Source: Streptomyces liliifuscus
GTDB taxonomy: Bacteria; Actinomycetota; Actinomycetes; Streptomycetales; Streptomycetaceae
Direction of reading: 5' to 3'
DNA length: 64,000 bases
Assembly (NCBI RefSeq): GCF_016598615.1
Contig: NZ_CP066831.1
Coordinates: 3,658,001-3,722,000 of the forward strand
The notes below the pieces were generated by a model. It was given only the letters and a program-made list of their open reading frames with translations, made no database searches and was not told the origin of the DNA. Shown here in pieces: positions 45,076 through 53,738 of the stretch. The position numbers were made by a program, and so were the translations under genes. How positions within the stretch are numbered: position 1 is the first letter of the stretch; each line of letters starts with the position of its first letter.

Positions 45076-45126
45076 CCCCGGGGTCCGGACCGATGGAACC
45101 CGGCCGACCGGACCCCGGGGTGTTTT
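45076..45126 (+). terminator. Strong intrinsic terminator in the leader of the AIM24 genes
   Basis: CCCCGGGGTCCGG (45076-45088) pairs perfectly with CCGGACCCCGGGG (45108-45120), loop of 19 nt, then TGTTTT. It reads on the + strand, 69 bp before the first AIM24 start and in a divergent intergenic region, so no upstream + gene needs it. It may be an attenuator or the end of a small transcript. Confidence 0.65.
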
Positions 45127-45194
45127 CAGGGACGGATCATCCCGAAGGATCTGTTCGGCGACCAGGCCCGACGGCTACCGTCGTCGTCGTGGCG

Positions 45195-45827
45195 ATGTTC
45201 CGACTCCAAGGCAGCAAGGTGCTGGCCGTCGACATGACCGGCGACGCCGTGAAGGCGAAGAACGGGTCGATGGTGGCGTACGACGGTCAGATGGCCTTCA
45301 AGAAGCTCAGCGGCGGTGGCGAGGGGATCCGCGGCATGGTGACGCGCCGGATAACCGGTGAGCAGATGACCCTCATGGAGGTGAAGGGGCAGGGAACCTG
45401 CTGGTTCGCCGACCGGGCGAGCGAGATCAACCTCGTGAACCTCCAGGGCGACAAACTCTTCGTCGAGTCGAGCAATCTGCTCGCGACCGACTCCGGTCTG
45501 CGTACGGGCACGTCCTTCACCGGGCTCAGGGGCGCCTCGCAGGGCAACGGGCTGTTCACGACGACCGTCGAGGGGCACGGCCAGGCGGCGATCATGTCGG
45601 ACGGGCCGGCCGTGGTGCTGCGGGTGAGCTCGCAGTATCCGCTGACCGTCGACCCGGGGGCGTACATCGCCCATCAGGGCAATCTGCGGCAGTCCTTCCA
45701 GTCCGGTGTGACGTTCCGCACGTTCATGGGCGAGGGCGGCGGCGAGGCCTTCCAGATCCGCTTCGAGGGCGACGGCGTCGTGTACGTACAGCCCAGTGAG
45801 CGCAACTCGATCGCGGGAGATGTGTGA
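45195..45827 (+). CDS. AIM24-family protein 1
   Basis: 210 residues, an all-beta AIM24 domain over the full length (MFRLQGSKVLAVDM start, VDPGAYIAHQGNLRQS near the end). Function unknown in bacteria; the family is named after a mitochondrial protein. Start ATG 45195 or GTG 45189, no ribosome-binding site. First of three tandem paralogues. Confidence 0.82.
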   Translation: MFRLQGSKVLAVDMTGDAVKAKNGSMVAYDGQMAFKKLSGGGEGIRGMVTRRITGEQMTLMEVKGQGTCWFADRASEINLVNLQGDKLFVESSNLLATDSGLRTGTSFTGLRGASQGNGLFTTTVEGHGQAAIMSDGPAVVLRVSSQYPLTVDPGAYIAHQGNLRQSFQSGVTFRTFMGEGGGEAFQIRFEGDGVVYVQPSERNSIAGDV

Positions 45828-45828
45828 C

Positions 45829-46479
45829 ATGCCCTTCCGTGAGATCAACTCGAAGATGATCGAGGCCACGGTCATGCCGGGGCAGCGGCTGTTCAGCCAG
45901 CGCGGCGCGATGCTCGCCTACAAGGGCGACGTGTCCTTCACTCCCAACATGCAGGGCGGCCAGGGCGGCCTCATGTCGATGATCGGGCGGCGGGTGGCCG
46001 ACGAGGCGACTCCGCTGATGACCGTCGAGGGCTCCGGCACCGTCCTGTTCGGGCACGGCGGCCACCACATCCAGGTGATCGGCCTCACCGGCGAGACCCT
46101 GTACGTGGAGGCGGACCGGCTGCTCGCCTTCGACGGCACCCTGGAGCAGGGCACGATGTTCATGGGCTCGCAGGGCGGGGTCATGGGCATGGTGCGGGGC
46201 CAGGTGACGGGCCAGGGGCTGTTCACCACGACCCTCAAGGGACACGGCAGCGTCGCCGTCATGGCGCACGGCGGGGTCATCGAGGTGCCGATCAGCCCAC
46301 AGCGCCCGGTGCATGTCGACCCGCAGGCGTACGTCGCCCACCACGGGGACGTACGCAACAAGCTGTCCAGCGCGCTCGGTCTGCGCGATCTGGTGGGCCG
46401 CGGCTCGGGCGAGGCGTTCCAGCTGGAGCTGACCGGGAGCGGTGCGGTGTTCGTGCAGGCGTCGGAGGAGAAGCTGTGA
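45829..46479 (+). CDS. AIM24-family protein 2
   Basis: 216 residues with the same fold: LLAFDGTLEQG and VDPQAYVAHHGDV match the first copy. ATG 45829 begins one base after the previous stop and has GGGAGA upstream. It overlaps the next gene by GTGA, so all three are coupled. Confidence 0.85.
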   Translation: MPFREINSKMIEATVMPGQRLFSQRGAMLAYKGDVSFTPNMQGGQGGLMSMIGRRVADEATPLMTVEGSGTVLFGHGGHHIQVIGLTGETLYVEADRLLAFDGTLEQGTMFMGSQGGVMGMVRGQVTGQGLFTTTLKGHGSVAVMAHGGVIEVPISPQRPVHVDPQAYVAHHGDVRNKLSSALGLRDLVGRGSGEAFQLELTGSGAVFVQASEEKL

Positions 46480-47273
46480 CCACCTACCCGGGCACGGGCC
46501 CCGTGATCCACGACCCGTCGACCCTGCCGGTCGACGACAACGTGAACGCGTACACCTTCTGCGTGGAGCTCAAGGGGAGCGAGTGGTTCCTGCAGAAGGG
46601 CAAGATGATCGCGTACTACGGCTCGATGGAGTTCAACGGCATCGGGCACGGTCGTCTCGACCGTCTGGTGCGGACGAGTTTTCATTCGCCGTTGCACGCG
46701 AGCGACTGGGTCGTGGCCTCCGGCTCGGGCAAGATGCTCCTCGCCGACCGGGCCTTCGACGTGAACTCCTTCGACCTGGAGGAGGGCAATCTGACCATTC
46801 GCTCGGGCAACCTCCTCGCTTTTCAGCCAAGTCTCGCGCTCAAGCAGTCGATCGTGCCGGGCTTCCTCACGCTGATCGGGACGGGCAAGTTCGTGGCCGC
46901 GTCGAACGGTCCCGTGGTGTTCATGGAACCCCCGATCCGGGTCGACCCGCAGGCCCTGGTCGGCTGGGCCGACTGCCCCTCGCCGTGCCACCACTACGAC
47001 CACGGGTACATGACGGGCTTGATGGGCGGTCTACGTGCACTGACGGGCCTGGGAGGGGCCTCCGGGGAGGAGCACCAGTTCGAGTTCGTGGGCGCCGGCA
47101 CGGTGCTGCTCCAGTCCAGCGAGGCCCTGATGGCGGAGCAGGCCGCGGGCGCGGTCCCGCACGAGCCCGGAGTGCCGGGTGGTGGCGGGGTACCCGGCCA
47201 CCAGGGACAGCAAGCCGGCGCACCGCGCCTTCCCGGACAGCTGGGAGACCTCCAGCGTCGCTTCGGGCTGTGA
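46476..47273 (+). CDS. AIM24-family protein 3
   Basis: 265 residues: an AIM24 domain with an insertion containing CPSPCHHYDHG (a Cys/His-rich loop absent from its two neighbours) and a Gly/Pro/Gln-rich C-terminal tail. GTG 46476 overlaps the previous stop. The Cys/His loop might bind a metal; this is inference. Confidence 0.85.
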   Translation: MTTYPGTGPVIHDPSTLPVDDNVNAYTFCVELKGSEWFLQKGKMIAYYGSMEFNGIGHGRLDRLVRTSFHSPLHASDWVVASGSGKMLLADRAFDVNSFDLEEGNLTIRSGNLLAFQPSLALKQSIVPGFLTLIGTGKFVAASNGPVVFMEPPIRVDPQALVGWADCPSPCHHYDHGYMTGLMGGLRALTGLGGASGEEHQFEFVGAGTVLLQSSEALMAEQAAGAVPHEPGVPGGGGVPGHQGQQAGAPRLPGQLGDLQRRFGL

Positions 47274-47365
47274 GCGGTAGTCTGCGGAGTGTGACGTCGA
47301 ACGTGTGCGCGCCGTCACGCAACCCTCACTAGTTCGCCTTTCAACATCTTAGGTAGAATTCATTC

Positions 47366-47842
47366 ATGGAGACCGAGACGGCCACCCGCTGGCTGACCGA
47401 AGCGGAGCAGTGCGCATGGCGCACCCACTTGGAGGTCAACAGGCTGTTGACGTATCAGCTCGAAAGGGACCTCCAACCGTTCGGCCTGACGATGAACGAC
47501 TACGAGATCCTGGTGAACCTCTCCGAGTCGGAGGGCGTGCGGATGCGGATGAGCGACCTCGCGTCCGCCACCCTCCAGTCCAAGAGCCGCCTCTCCCACC
47601 AGATCACCCGCATGGAGAACGCGGACCTGGTCAGGCGCGAGAACTGCGAGTCCGACCGCCGTGGGCTGTACGCCGTGCTCACGGACCACGGCATGGAGAC
47701 GATGAAGAAGGTCGCGCCTCATCATGTGGCGTCCGTGCGGCGGCACTTCATCGACCTCCTCTCGCCGGAGGCCCTGGAAGAACTCCACAAGTCCCTGACC
47801 CCGATCGCGGAACACCTGCGGGGGCAACGGGGACGTTCGTGA
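47366..47842 (+). CDS. MarR-family transcriptional regulator, leaderless
   Basis: 158 residues; winged helix RMSDLATLQSKSRLSHQ-like region (residues about 58-95) and the wing ESDRRGLYAVLT. TAGAAT at 47354-47359 is 6 nt before ATG 47366, and no ribosome-binding site exists, so the message is probably leaderless. It follows the AIM24 genes after 92 bp on the same strand. Target unknown. Confidence 0.86.
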   Translation: METETATRWLTEAEQCAWRTHLEVNRLLTYQLERDLQPFGLTMNDYEILVNLSESEGVRMRMSDLASATLQSKSRLSHQITRMENADLVRRENCESDRRGLYAVLTDHGMETMKKVAPHHVASVRRHFIDLLSPEALEELHKSLTPIAEHLRGQRGRS

Positions 47843-47854
47843 CACAAGGCGGCG

Positions 47855-47960
47855 CCCCACAGGGGCGCGCGGAACGGCGCAGCCTCCTAGGGGCGCGGGG
47901 AACTGCGCAATCTTTTAGGGGCGCGGGGAACTGCGCGACCAGCCCCCACCGGCCCGCGCT
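47855..47960. repeat. Three direct copies of the dispersed repeat
   Basis: Three copies in the same orientation: a diverged one near 47862 (AGGGGCGCGCGGAACGGCGC) and two exact ones near 47890 and 47919, separated by CTCCT and ATCTTTT. They fill the gap between the convergent marR and sensor kinase genes. Confidence 0.85.
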
Positions 47961-47975
47961 TTCATCACTGCCCTC

Positions 47976-49421
47976 CTAGCGGAGCGCTACCGCGGGCAGG
48001 CGGAGTTCGAACAGGGCTCCGCCTGTCGGCGCGTCCCGCACGGTGAGTGACCCACCGTGCCGGACGGCGACATCGCGGGCGATGGCGAGGCCGAGACCGG
48101 CTCCGCCGTCGTCACGCGCACGTGCCTCGTCGAGCCGTACGAACCGCTCGAAGACCCGCTCCCGCTCGGCGGCGGGCACGCCCGCACCGTCGTCGGCGAC
48201 CGCGACGACCGCCCACTCCCCCGAGCGCCGCACGGTCACGGCGACCGAGGTCCGCGTGTGCCGCTGGGCGTTGTCCAGCAGATTGCCGAGCACCCGCGTC
48301 AGCTGACCGCGGGATCCGCTCACTTCCACGACGCCGGCATCCGCATCCGCGTCCACGGACACCTCGACCCGGTCCCCGACCCGCTGCCCCGCCTCCTCGC
48401 GGACGACCGCCGCCAGGTCCAGACGCGCGTCCGGCGACCGCTCCCCCGCGTCCAGCCGGGCGAGCAGCAACAGGTCGGCGGCCAGCCGCTGCAGCCGTAC
48501 GGTGTCCTCGACGGCCCCGTCCACGTCCAGCAACTCCGGGTGCGCGGCGCCCACTTCGAGCTGGGTGCGCAGTGAGGCGATGGGGCTGCGCAGCTCGTGC
48601 GAGGCGTCGGCGACGAACGCGCGCTGCCGCTCCACCGAGGCCTCCAGAGCGGCGAGCGTCTCGTTCGTCGTACGGGCGAGGCGTGCGACCTCGTCGTGGG
48701 TGGCGGGCTCGGGGACGCGCCGCGAGAGGTCCTCGGAAGCCGTGATGGCGGCCATCTCGGCCCGGATCCCCTCCACCGGGCGCAGGGCCCGCTTCGTCAC
48801 GACGTACGTGACTCCGCTGACCGTGACCAGCAGCAGGGGCAGGCCGATCAGCATGGCGGTCAACGCCGTGCCGACGGCGCCCTGTTCGGCGGAGAGCGGG
48901 GCACCCGCGTAGACGGTGAGCGGGACACCTCCCTTCGTGACCACGTCGACCCCGGCGAACCGGTAGTCGTCCGTCTCCCCCTCGACGGTCGCGGTGCCCT
49001 CGCCGTACCAGGTCTCGTCGGCGATGTCGCCGGGGCCGAGATCGTCCTCCTCGTCGGCGACTCCCTCGTCCGTGTCGCCGGCGTCGTCATTGGCGACGGA
49101 GTTCAGCCGGTCCGAGGCCCTGGCGGTCACGCTCATGCCCTCGACGTCCTCGCCGGAGGCGACGGCCCTCCCCTTCCGGTCCAGGACCTCGACGGGGTTC
49201 TCGTCGCCGTCCGGCAGATCGAGATCGTTGTACGCGAGTCCGTTCGACAGTGCCGAGGCGGCGTTGCGGGCCACCGAGTCGGCCTCGGCGTCCGCCCGGT
49301 CGATGAGGCTGGCCCGCAGCGCGAGCAGCACGGCGGCGCCCGCGGCGACCAGGGCCACGGCGACGACGAGGGTCGCGGCGAGCGTGGCACGGGCCCGTAC
49401 CGATCTCATGCGCCGCCTCAT
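47976..49421 (-). CDS. Sensor histidine kinase (OmpR-partner class)
   Basis: 481 residues. Membrane helix 1 (about 12-35), an acidic extracytoplasmic loop (about 36-190), membrane helix 2, a HAMP linker, HisKA with DASHELRSP, and HATPase with LGNLLDNAQRH, DDGAGVP and GAGLGLAIA. Overlaps the response regulator by ATGA. By position next to meaB-scy this may be the RapA1/A2 system of S. coelicolor, but that name is from memory of gene order only. Confidence 0.9.
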   Translation of the reverse strand: MRRRMRSVRARATLAATLVVAVALVAAGAAVLLALRASLIDRADAEADSVARNAASALSNGLAYNDLDLPDGDENPVEVLDRKGRAVASGEDVEGMSVTARASDRLNSVANDDAGDTDEGVADEEDDLGPGDIADETWYGEGTATVEGETDDYRFAGVDVVTKGGVPLTVYAGAPLSAEQGAVGTALTAMLIGLPLLLVTVSGVTYVVTKRALRPVEGIRAEMAAITASEDLSRRVPEPATHDEVARLARTTNETLAALEASVERQRAFVADASHELRSPIASLRTQLEVGAAHPELLDVDGAVEDTVRLQRLAADLLLLARLDAGERSPDARLDLAAVVREEAGQRVGDRVEVSVDADADAGVVEVSGSRGQLTRVLGNLLDNAQRHTRTSVAVTVRRSGEWAVVAVADDGAGVPAAERERVFERFVRLDEARARDDGGAGLGLAIARDVAVRHGGSLTVRDAPTGGALFELRLPAVALR

Positions 49422-50086
49422 GCCCGCGCCTCCAGTCTGTATCCGGCCCCGCGTACGGTCTTGATGAGCTCAGGGCCGAGCTTGCGGCGCAGGGTGCTGA
49501 TGTAGACCTCGACGATGTTCGGGTCGCCCTCGTAGGCGAAGTCCCAGACGTGCTCCAGGATGTCGGCCTTCGACACGACCTCCCCGGCCCGCACGACGAG
49601 CTGTTCGAGGACGGAGAACTCCTTGGTGGTCAGGGTGATCTCGTCCTCCGCGAGGAACACCCGCCGGGCGGCGGTGTCGACCTTCAGCCTCCCGGCCTCG
49701 TGCACGGGCGAGGCCCCGCCCGCCGGGCCGCGCCGCCGCAGCAGCGCCTTCACCCGGGCGACGAGGACCACGTACGAGAAGGGCTTGGTCAGATAGTCGT
49801 CGGCGCCCGTGTCCAGGCCCTCGGCCTCGTCGTACTCGCCGTCCTTGGCGGTGAGCATCAGGATCGGCACGTCATGTCCCGCGGCACGCAGGGCGCCGCA
49901 CACGCGGTAGCCGTTCATGCCGGGCAGCATGATGTCGAGGATGACGAGGTCGTACGAGCCCTCGCCGGCCATGTGCAGCCCCTCCAGGCCGTCGTGGACC
50001 ACGTCCACGGCGTATCCCTCGGCCGTCAGGCCCTTGGCGAGCGACAGGGCGAGCCGCTTTTCGTCCTCCACGATCAACAGGCGCAT
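49418..50086 (-). CDS. OmpR/PhoB-family response regulator
   Basis: 222 residues. Receiver domain with E8, E9 region VEDEKR, phospho-acceptor Asp in VILDIMLPG and Lys in LTKPF; C-terminal winged helix with TTKEFSVLEQLV and VEVYISTLRRKLG. ATG 50086. The direct and inverted CTTCAG repeats 24-61 nt upstream of its start are typical of OmpR-class binding sites, so it probably controls its own gene and the divergent PepSY gene. Confidence 0.92.
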   Translation of the reverse strand: MRLLIVEDEKRLALSLAKGLTAEGYAVDVVHDGLEGLHMAGEGSYDLVILDIMLPGMNGYRVCGALRAAGHDVPILMLTAKDGEYDEAEGLDTGADDYLTKPFSYVVLVARVKALLRRRGPAGGASPVHEAGRLKVDTAARRVFLAEDEITLTTKEFSVLEQLVVRAGEVVSKADILEHVWDFAYEGDPNIVEVYISTLRRKLGPELIKTVRGAGYRLEARA

Positions 50087-50109
50087 GTGTCTCAGCTTCG
50101 CAAATCGAA

Positions 50110-50148
50110 CCTGAAGAGGACTTCAGGAGGCTTCAGGTCGGCTTCAGC
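50110..50148. promoter_or_regulatory. Probable response-regulator binding site
   Basis: CCTGAAG (50110-50116) - AGGA - CTTCAGG (50121-50127) is a perfect inverted repeat. Two more direct copies follow at 50131-50137 (CTTCAGG) and 50142-50147 (CTTCAG), with starts 10 and 11 nt apart, one helical turn. It lies between the regulator and the PepSY gene. Confidence 0.65.
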
Positions 50149-50225
50149 GTCGGTCGCCCACATTGGTTCCTGTCGAACAGCAGACGAGGCGGACAAGCCA
50201 GCTGCAACCGGCGACACCATCCGTT

Positions 50226-50241
50226 ACTGGTTGCAACCAGT
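50226..50241. promoter_or_regulatory. Perfect 16-bp palindrome ACTGGTTGCAACCAGT
   Basis: It is self-complementary over all 16 bases and ends 19 nt before the PepSY start codon, just before the GGAGGA ribosome-binding site. A half-site-like GCAACCGGC lies about 25 bp upstream. Either an operator or an mRNA hairpin near the start. Confidence 0.5.
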
Positions 50242-50260
50242 CGCATTCTGGAGGAACACC

Positions 50261-50989
50261 ATGAAGCGCAACATCGTCATCGCCACCATCGCGGCCGCAG
50301 CCCTGATCGGCGGCGGCACCGCGACCGCCCTCGCGGTCTCGGGTGACGAAGAGGCGCCGGCGAAGAAGTCCGACGTGCGGGTGTCGAACGACGACACCGG
50401 CCGCGACGACGACGCCCATGTGAACGACACGGACGACAACGACGCGGACGACAGGGCGGACGACAAGGCCGACGCGGCCGAGGACAGGGCCGCGAAGGAC
50501 TCCGGCGAGGACGCAGAGGACAAGGCCGAGAACGCCGCCGACGCCAAGCTCGCGCAGGTCGACGCCGCCGACGCGATCAAGGCGGCGCTGAAGAACACGG
50601 CCGGCACGGCGGTCTCGGCCGACCTGGACGACGAGGGCACCAAGCACGTGTGGGCCGTGGACATCCTCACCAACGGCGGCGCCTGGCACAGCGTCCAGGT
50701 CGACCCCGCCACCGGCAAGGTCGTCGGCTCCCACGTCGACCGGGACGACGACGGTGACGACGCCGCCGAGACCGCGCAGATCCGTGCCGCCCTGAAGGGC
50801 AGCTCCGTCACCGCCGCCGAGGCCGCGGAGGCCGGCGCCGCCAAGGGCACGGTGACCTCCGTCGACCTCGACGAGGAGAGCACGGACAAGGCCTGGGGGG
50901 TCGACACCACCGCCCCGAACGGCACCGGCAGCGACTGGAGGGTCGACTCCGGCTCCGGCAAGATCACGGCGGACCGCTCGAACGACTGA
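50261..50989 (+). CDS. Secreted PepSY-domain protein
   Basis: 242 residues. A signal sequence (about 5-26, ALAVSG), a very acidic Asp-rich linker (about 28-95), then two PepSY-like repeats (AIKAALKNTAGTAV ... VQVDPATGKVV and QIRAALKGS ... WRVDSGSGKI). PepSY domains bind or inhibit proteases and often partner with two-component sensors. ATG 50261 has GGAGGA. Divergent from the sensor system and under the repeats described above, it is the best candidate target of that system. Confidence 0.88.
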   Translation: MKRNIVIATIAAAALIGGGTATALAVSGDEEAPAKKSDVRVSNDDTGRDDDAHVNDTDDNDADDRADDKADAAEDRAAKDSGEDAEDKAENAADAKLAQVDAADAIKAALKNTAGTAVSADLDDEGTKHVWAVDILTNGGAWHSVQVDPATGKVVGSHVDRDDDGDDAAETAQIRAALKGSSVTAAEAAEAGAAKGTVTSVDLDEESTDKAWGVDTTAPNGTGSDWRVDSGSGKITADRSND

Positions 50990-51054
50990 CGTTTCCTCCT
51001 CCCTCCCCAGGGACCACAGGCAAGGGCACCCGGCACCGGGTGCCCTTGCCGGCG

Positions 51055-52365
51055 TCAGCGGGCTTGTTCCGCAGCGCCGGCCTCCTGCTCGCGCTCCCGC
51101 TCCTGCTCGTGCTCCTGCTCCTGCTCCCGCTTCCGTGGGAGTGCGCGGGAGTGGCGGGTCCCCACTCCGACGGCCGCGGCCGCGAGCAGTGCCGCCCCGC
51201 CGGCCATGGCGAACCCCGCCCCCAAGGGCAGGCGGCCCACCAGCAGTCCCGCGGCCGCCGCACCCGCCGAGATACCCGCGTTCACGGCGGTGTTGACCCA
51301 GGCACCGGCCTGGACCCGGGCGCCCGGCGCGGCGGACTCGTCGGCCACCAGATACGCGGTGGTCAGCGCCGGGGCGACGAAGAATCCGGCGCACACGGCG
51401 GCGCCGGCGAGCGTGCCGAGGCCCGGGGCGAGCCCGGCGACGGCCAGGGCCAGGCCGAGGCCCGCCGTCAGCACGGGCAGCCGCACCCGGGCTCCGGTGC
51501 GCCAGTCGACCGCGCCGTACAGCAGCCCACCCACGGCGCTCCCGGCCGACAGCGCTGCGAAGATCCACGCCACGGCGTCGTCCCCGTGGCCCCGCTGCTC
51601 GGCGAAGGCCAGCACCAGCAGGTCGACGGCGCCGAGCGAGAGCCCGACGCCCGCGGCCACGACGACGGGCTGGACGAGCCCGCGCTCGATCCGCAGACGC
51701 ATCCGCAGACGAGCCCGCGCCTGTACGCGTGAGGCTTGTACTTGTACTCGTACGGCGACGCTCTTCACCGCGGGTGAGGTGACGAACGCCAAGGTGCCGA
51801 GGCCCACCAGCAGGCCGCTGACGGCGACTCCGGCGGCCGGGGGCGCGAACTGTACGACCACTCCCACCAGCAGTGGCCCCGAGACGAACAGCAGTTCCTC
51901 GGCGACCCCGTCCAGGCTGTACGCGCGCTGCAACAGCCGTCGGTCGGTGACGAGTTCGCCCCAGACGGCCCGCATGGTGGGGCCGAGGGGCGGGGTGCAG
52001 GCGCCCGCCGCGACGGCGACCGCTCCTATGGCGGCCGCGGGTGCCCCGGGGCGCCAGGTGGCCGCGGCGAGTGTGCCGAGCAGGCCCGCGTACAGCGCGG
52101 CCATCGGCAGCAGGGCGCGACGCGGGCCGTGGCGGTCGACGAGGGCCGCCCTCAGGGGTGACAGGAACACGCTCGCGGCGCCGAAGAGCGCCATGACGGC
52201 TCCTGCGGCGGCGTACGAGCCGGTGGCGCGGGTCACCGCGAGCAGTACGGCCAGCGAGACCATGCCGTACGACAGCCTGCCCAGCAGGGCGGCTGTGAAG
52301 GTTCGGGTGGCGTGGGGCATGCGCAGTACCGCGGCATACGAAGGCCGCGTTGAAGACGCAGACAT
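51055..52365 (-). CDS. MFS transporter with Gln/Glu/Arg-repeat tail
   Basis: 436 residues, about twelve membrane helices. DRHGPRRALL after helix 2 is the MFS loop motif. A basic stretch between helices 6 and 7 (VQVQASRVQARARLRMRLR) and a C-terminal run of REQEQEHEQE-type repeats, coded by the CTCCTGCTC microsatellite at about 51080-51135, are unusual. Likely a small-molecule exporter. The ATG is at 52365; the 180 bases beyond hold its promoter region and no gene. Confidence 0.82.
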   Translation of the reverse strand: MSASSTRPSYAAVLRMPHATRTFTAALLGRLSYGMVSLAVLLAVTRATGSYAAAGAVMALFGAASVFLSPLRAALVDRHGPRRALLPMAALYAGLLGTLAAATWRPGAPAAAIGAVAVAAGACTPPLGPTMRAVWGELVTDRRLLQRAYSLDGVAEELLFVSGPLLVGVVVQFAPPAAGVAVSGLLVGLGTLAFVTSPAVKSVAVRVQVQASRVQARARLRMRLRIERGLVQPVVVAAGVGLSLGAVDLLVLAFAEQRGHGDDAVAWIFAALSAGSAVGGLLYGAVDWRTGARVRLPVLTAGLGLALAVAGLAPGLGTLAGAAVCAGFFVAPALTTAYLVADESAAPGARVQAGAWVNTAVNAGISAGAAAAGLLVGRLPLGAGFAMAGGAALLAAAAVGVGTRHSRALPRKREQEQEHEQEREREQEAGAAEQAR

Positions 52366-52547
52366 GCGAAGGGTTCCTCAGAAAGGGGGCGCCGCCGAGG
52401 TGGGCGTGCGCCCGGGCAACGGGGACGCCTGTGCTCCGCGACGACAACGCCTACCGCGCTGCCGATCGCGGGCCGGAACGGGCCCTATGCCAAGAGGAGG
52501 AACACGCGCCCGAAGTTACCAGCGCTCCTGGCCTGCCGACAGGCCTT

Positions 52548-52745
52548 TTTCTCGCCCCCGCCGCCCCTACCCATTCCCGTCCCTACTCGGGGGCCGGCCC
52601 TCGAACCCCCGCTCCTCAAACGCCGGAGAGGCTGATTTTCAGCCCGTCCGGCGTTTGAGGACGAGCGCGTCAGCGCGATACGGGGGTCTGGGGGCGGAGC
52701 CCCCAGGGACGGGACGGGTAGGGGCGGCGGGGGCGAGGAAAAGCC
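52548..52745. repeat. Dispersed long inverted-repeat element downstream of meaB
   Basis: Second full copy of the element at 33652-33872: the same ends, the CCTCAAACGCCGGA / TCCGGCGTTTGAGGA pair and the GGGGGTCTGGGGGCGGAGCCC block. Here the flanking genes are not convergent, so it is not restricted to gene ends facing each other. Confidence 0.85.
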
Positions 52746-52750
52746 CGGGG

Positions 52751-53707
52751 TCAGGTCTCTGTCAGGCCCTCGACCAAGGAGTCCGCCGCCCGGTAGGGGT
52801 CAAGGTCGCCCGCGACGATGCGTTCGGCGAGGGCGCTGAGGCGCCGGTCTCCGTGGAGGTCGGCGATCCGCGCCCGAAGGGCCGTGACGGCGATCGTCTC
52901 GACCTCACGAGAGGCCCGGGCAAGCCGCCGCTCCACAAGCACCCCCCGCTCCTCCATCCACGCCCGATGCTTCTCCAGCGCCTCGACGACCTCGTCGATC
53001 CCTTCCTCCCGCGCCGCGACCGTCTTCACGATCGGCGGCCGCCAGTCCCCGGGCCCCCGGGACTCACCGAGCCCCAGCATGTGGTTCAGCTCACGGGCGG
53101 TGGCGTCCGCCCCGTCCCGGTCGGCCTTGTTGACGACGTACACGTCACCGATCTCCAGGATCCCCGCCTTGGCGGCCTGGATGCCGTCACCCATGCCGGG
53201 AGCCAGCAGCACCACACTCGTGTCGGCCTGCGAGGCGATCTCGACCTCGGACTGCCCGACCCCGACGGTCTCCACGAGGACCACGTCGCACCCCGCCGCG
53301 TCCAGCACCCGGATCGCCTGCGGGGCGGCCCAGGCGAGCCCGCCGAGGTGCCCCCGCGTCGCCATGGAGCGGATGTAGACACCGGGATCGGACGCGTGGT
53401 CCGACATCCGCACCCGGTCCCCCAGGAGCGCACCGCCCGAGAAGGGCGACGACGGGTCGACGGCCAGCACCCCGACCCGCTTGCCCTGTCGCCGGTAAGC
53501 CGTCACGAGCGCCGACGTGGATGTCGACTTGCCGACACCGGGCGAGCCCGTGAGCCCCACGACGTACGCGTTGCCCGCGAGCGGCGCCAGTGCGGCCATG
53601 ACCTCACGGAGCTGCGGGGACGCCCCCTCCACCAGGGAGATCAGCCGGGCCACGGCCCGCGGCCGGCCTTCCCTGGCCTGGGTCACCAACGAGGCGACGT
53701 CCTGCAT
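52751..53707 (-). CDS. meaB: MeaB/ArgK GTPase, B12-mutase chaperone
   Basis: 318 residues, a SIMIBI G3E-type GTPase that loads adenosylcobalamin into, and protects, acyl-CoA mutases. Walker A GSPGVGKST, DPSSPFSGGALLGDR, VETVGVGQSE and NKAD for guanine. ATG 53707 has GGAG 5 nt upstream; GTG 53722 is less likely. The mutase it serves could be methylmalonyl-CoA mutase or IcmA encoded 17 kb away. Same strand as the thiolase gene, 31 bp apart. Confidence 0.93.
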   Translation of the reverse strand: MQDVASLVTQAREGRPRAVARLISLVEGASPQLREVMAALAPLAGNAYVVGLTGSPGVGKSTSTSALVTAYRRQGKRVGVLAVDPSSPFSGGALLGDRVRMSDHASDPGVYIRSMATRGHLGGLAWAAPQAIRVLDAAGCDVVLVETVGVGQSEVEIASQADTSVVLLAPGMGDGIQAAKAGILEIGDVYVVNKADRDGADATARELNHMLGLGESRGPGDWRPPIVKTVAAREEGIDEVVEALEKHRAWMEERGVLVERRLARASREVETIAVTALRARIADLHGDRRLSALAERIVAGDLDPYRAADSLVEGLTET

Positions 53708-53738
53708 CACAGCTCCGTTCACGAGACGAGAAAACGCG

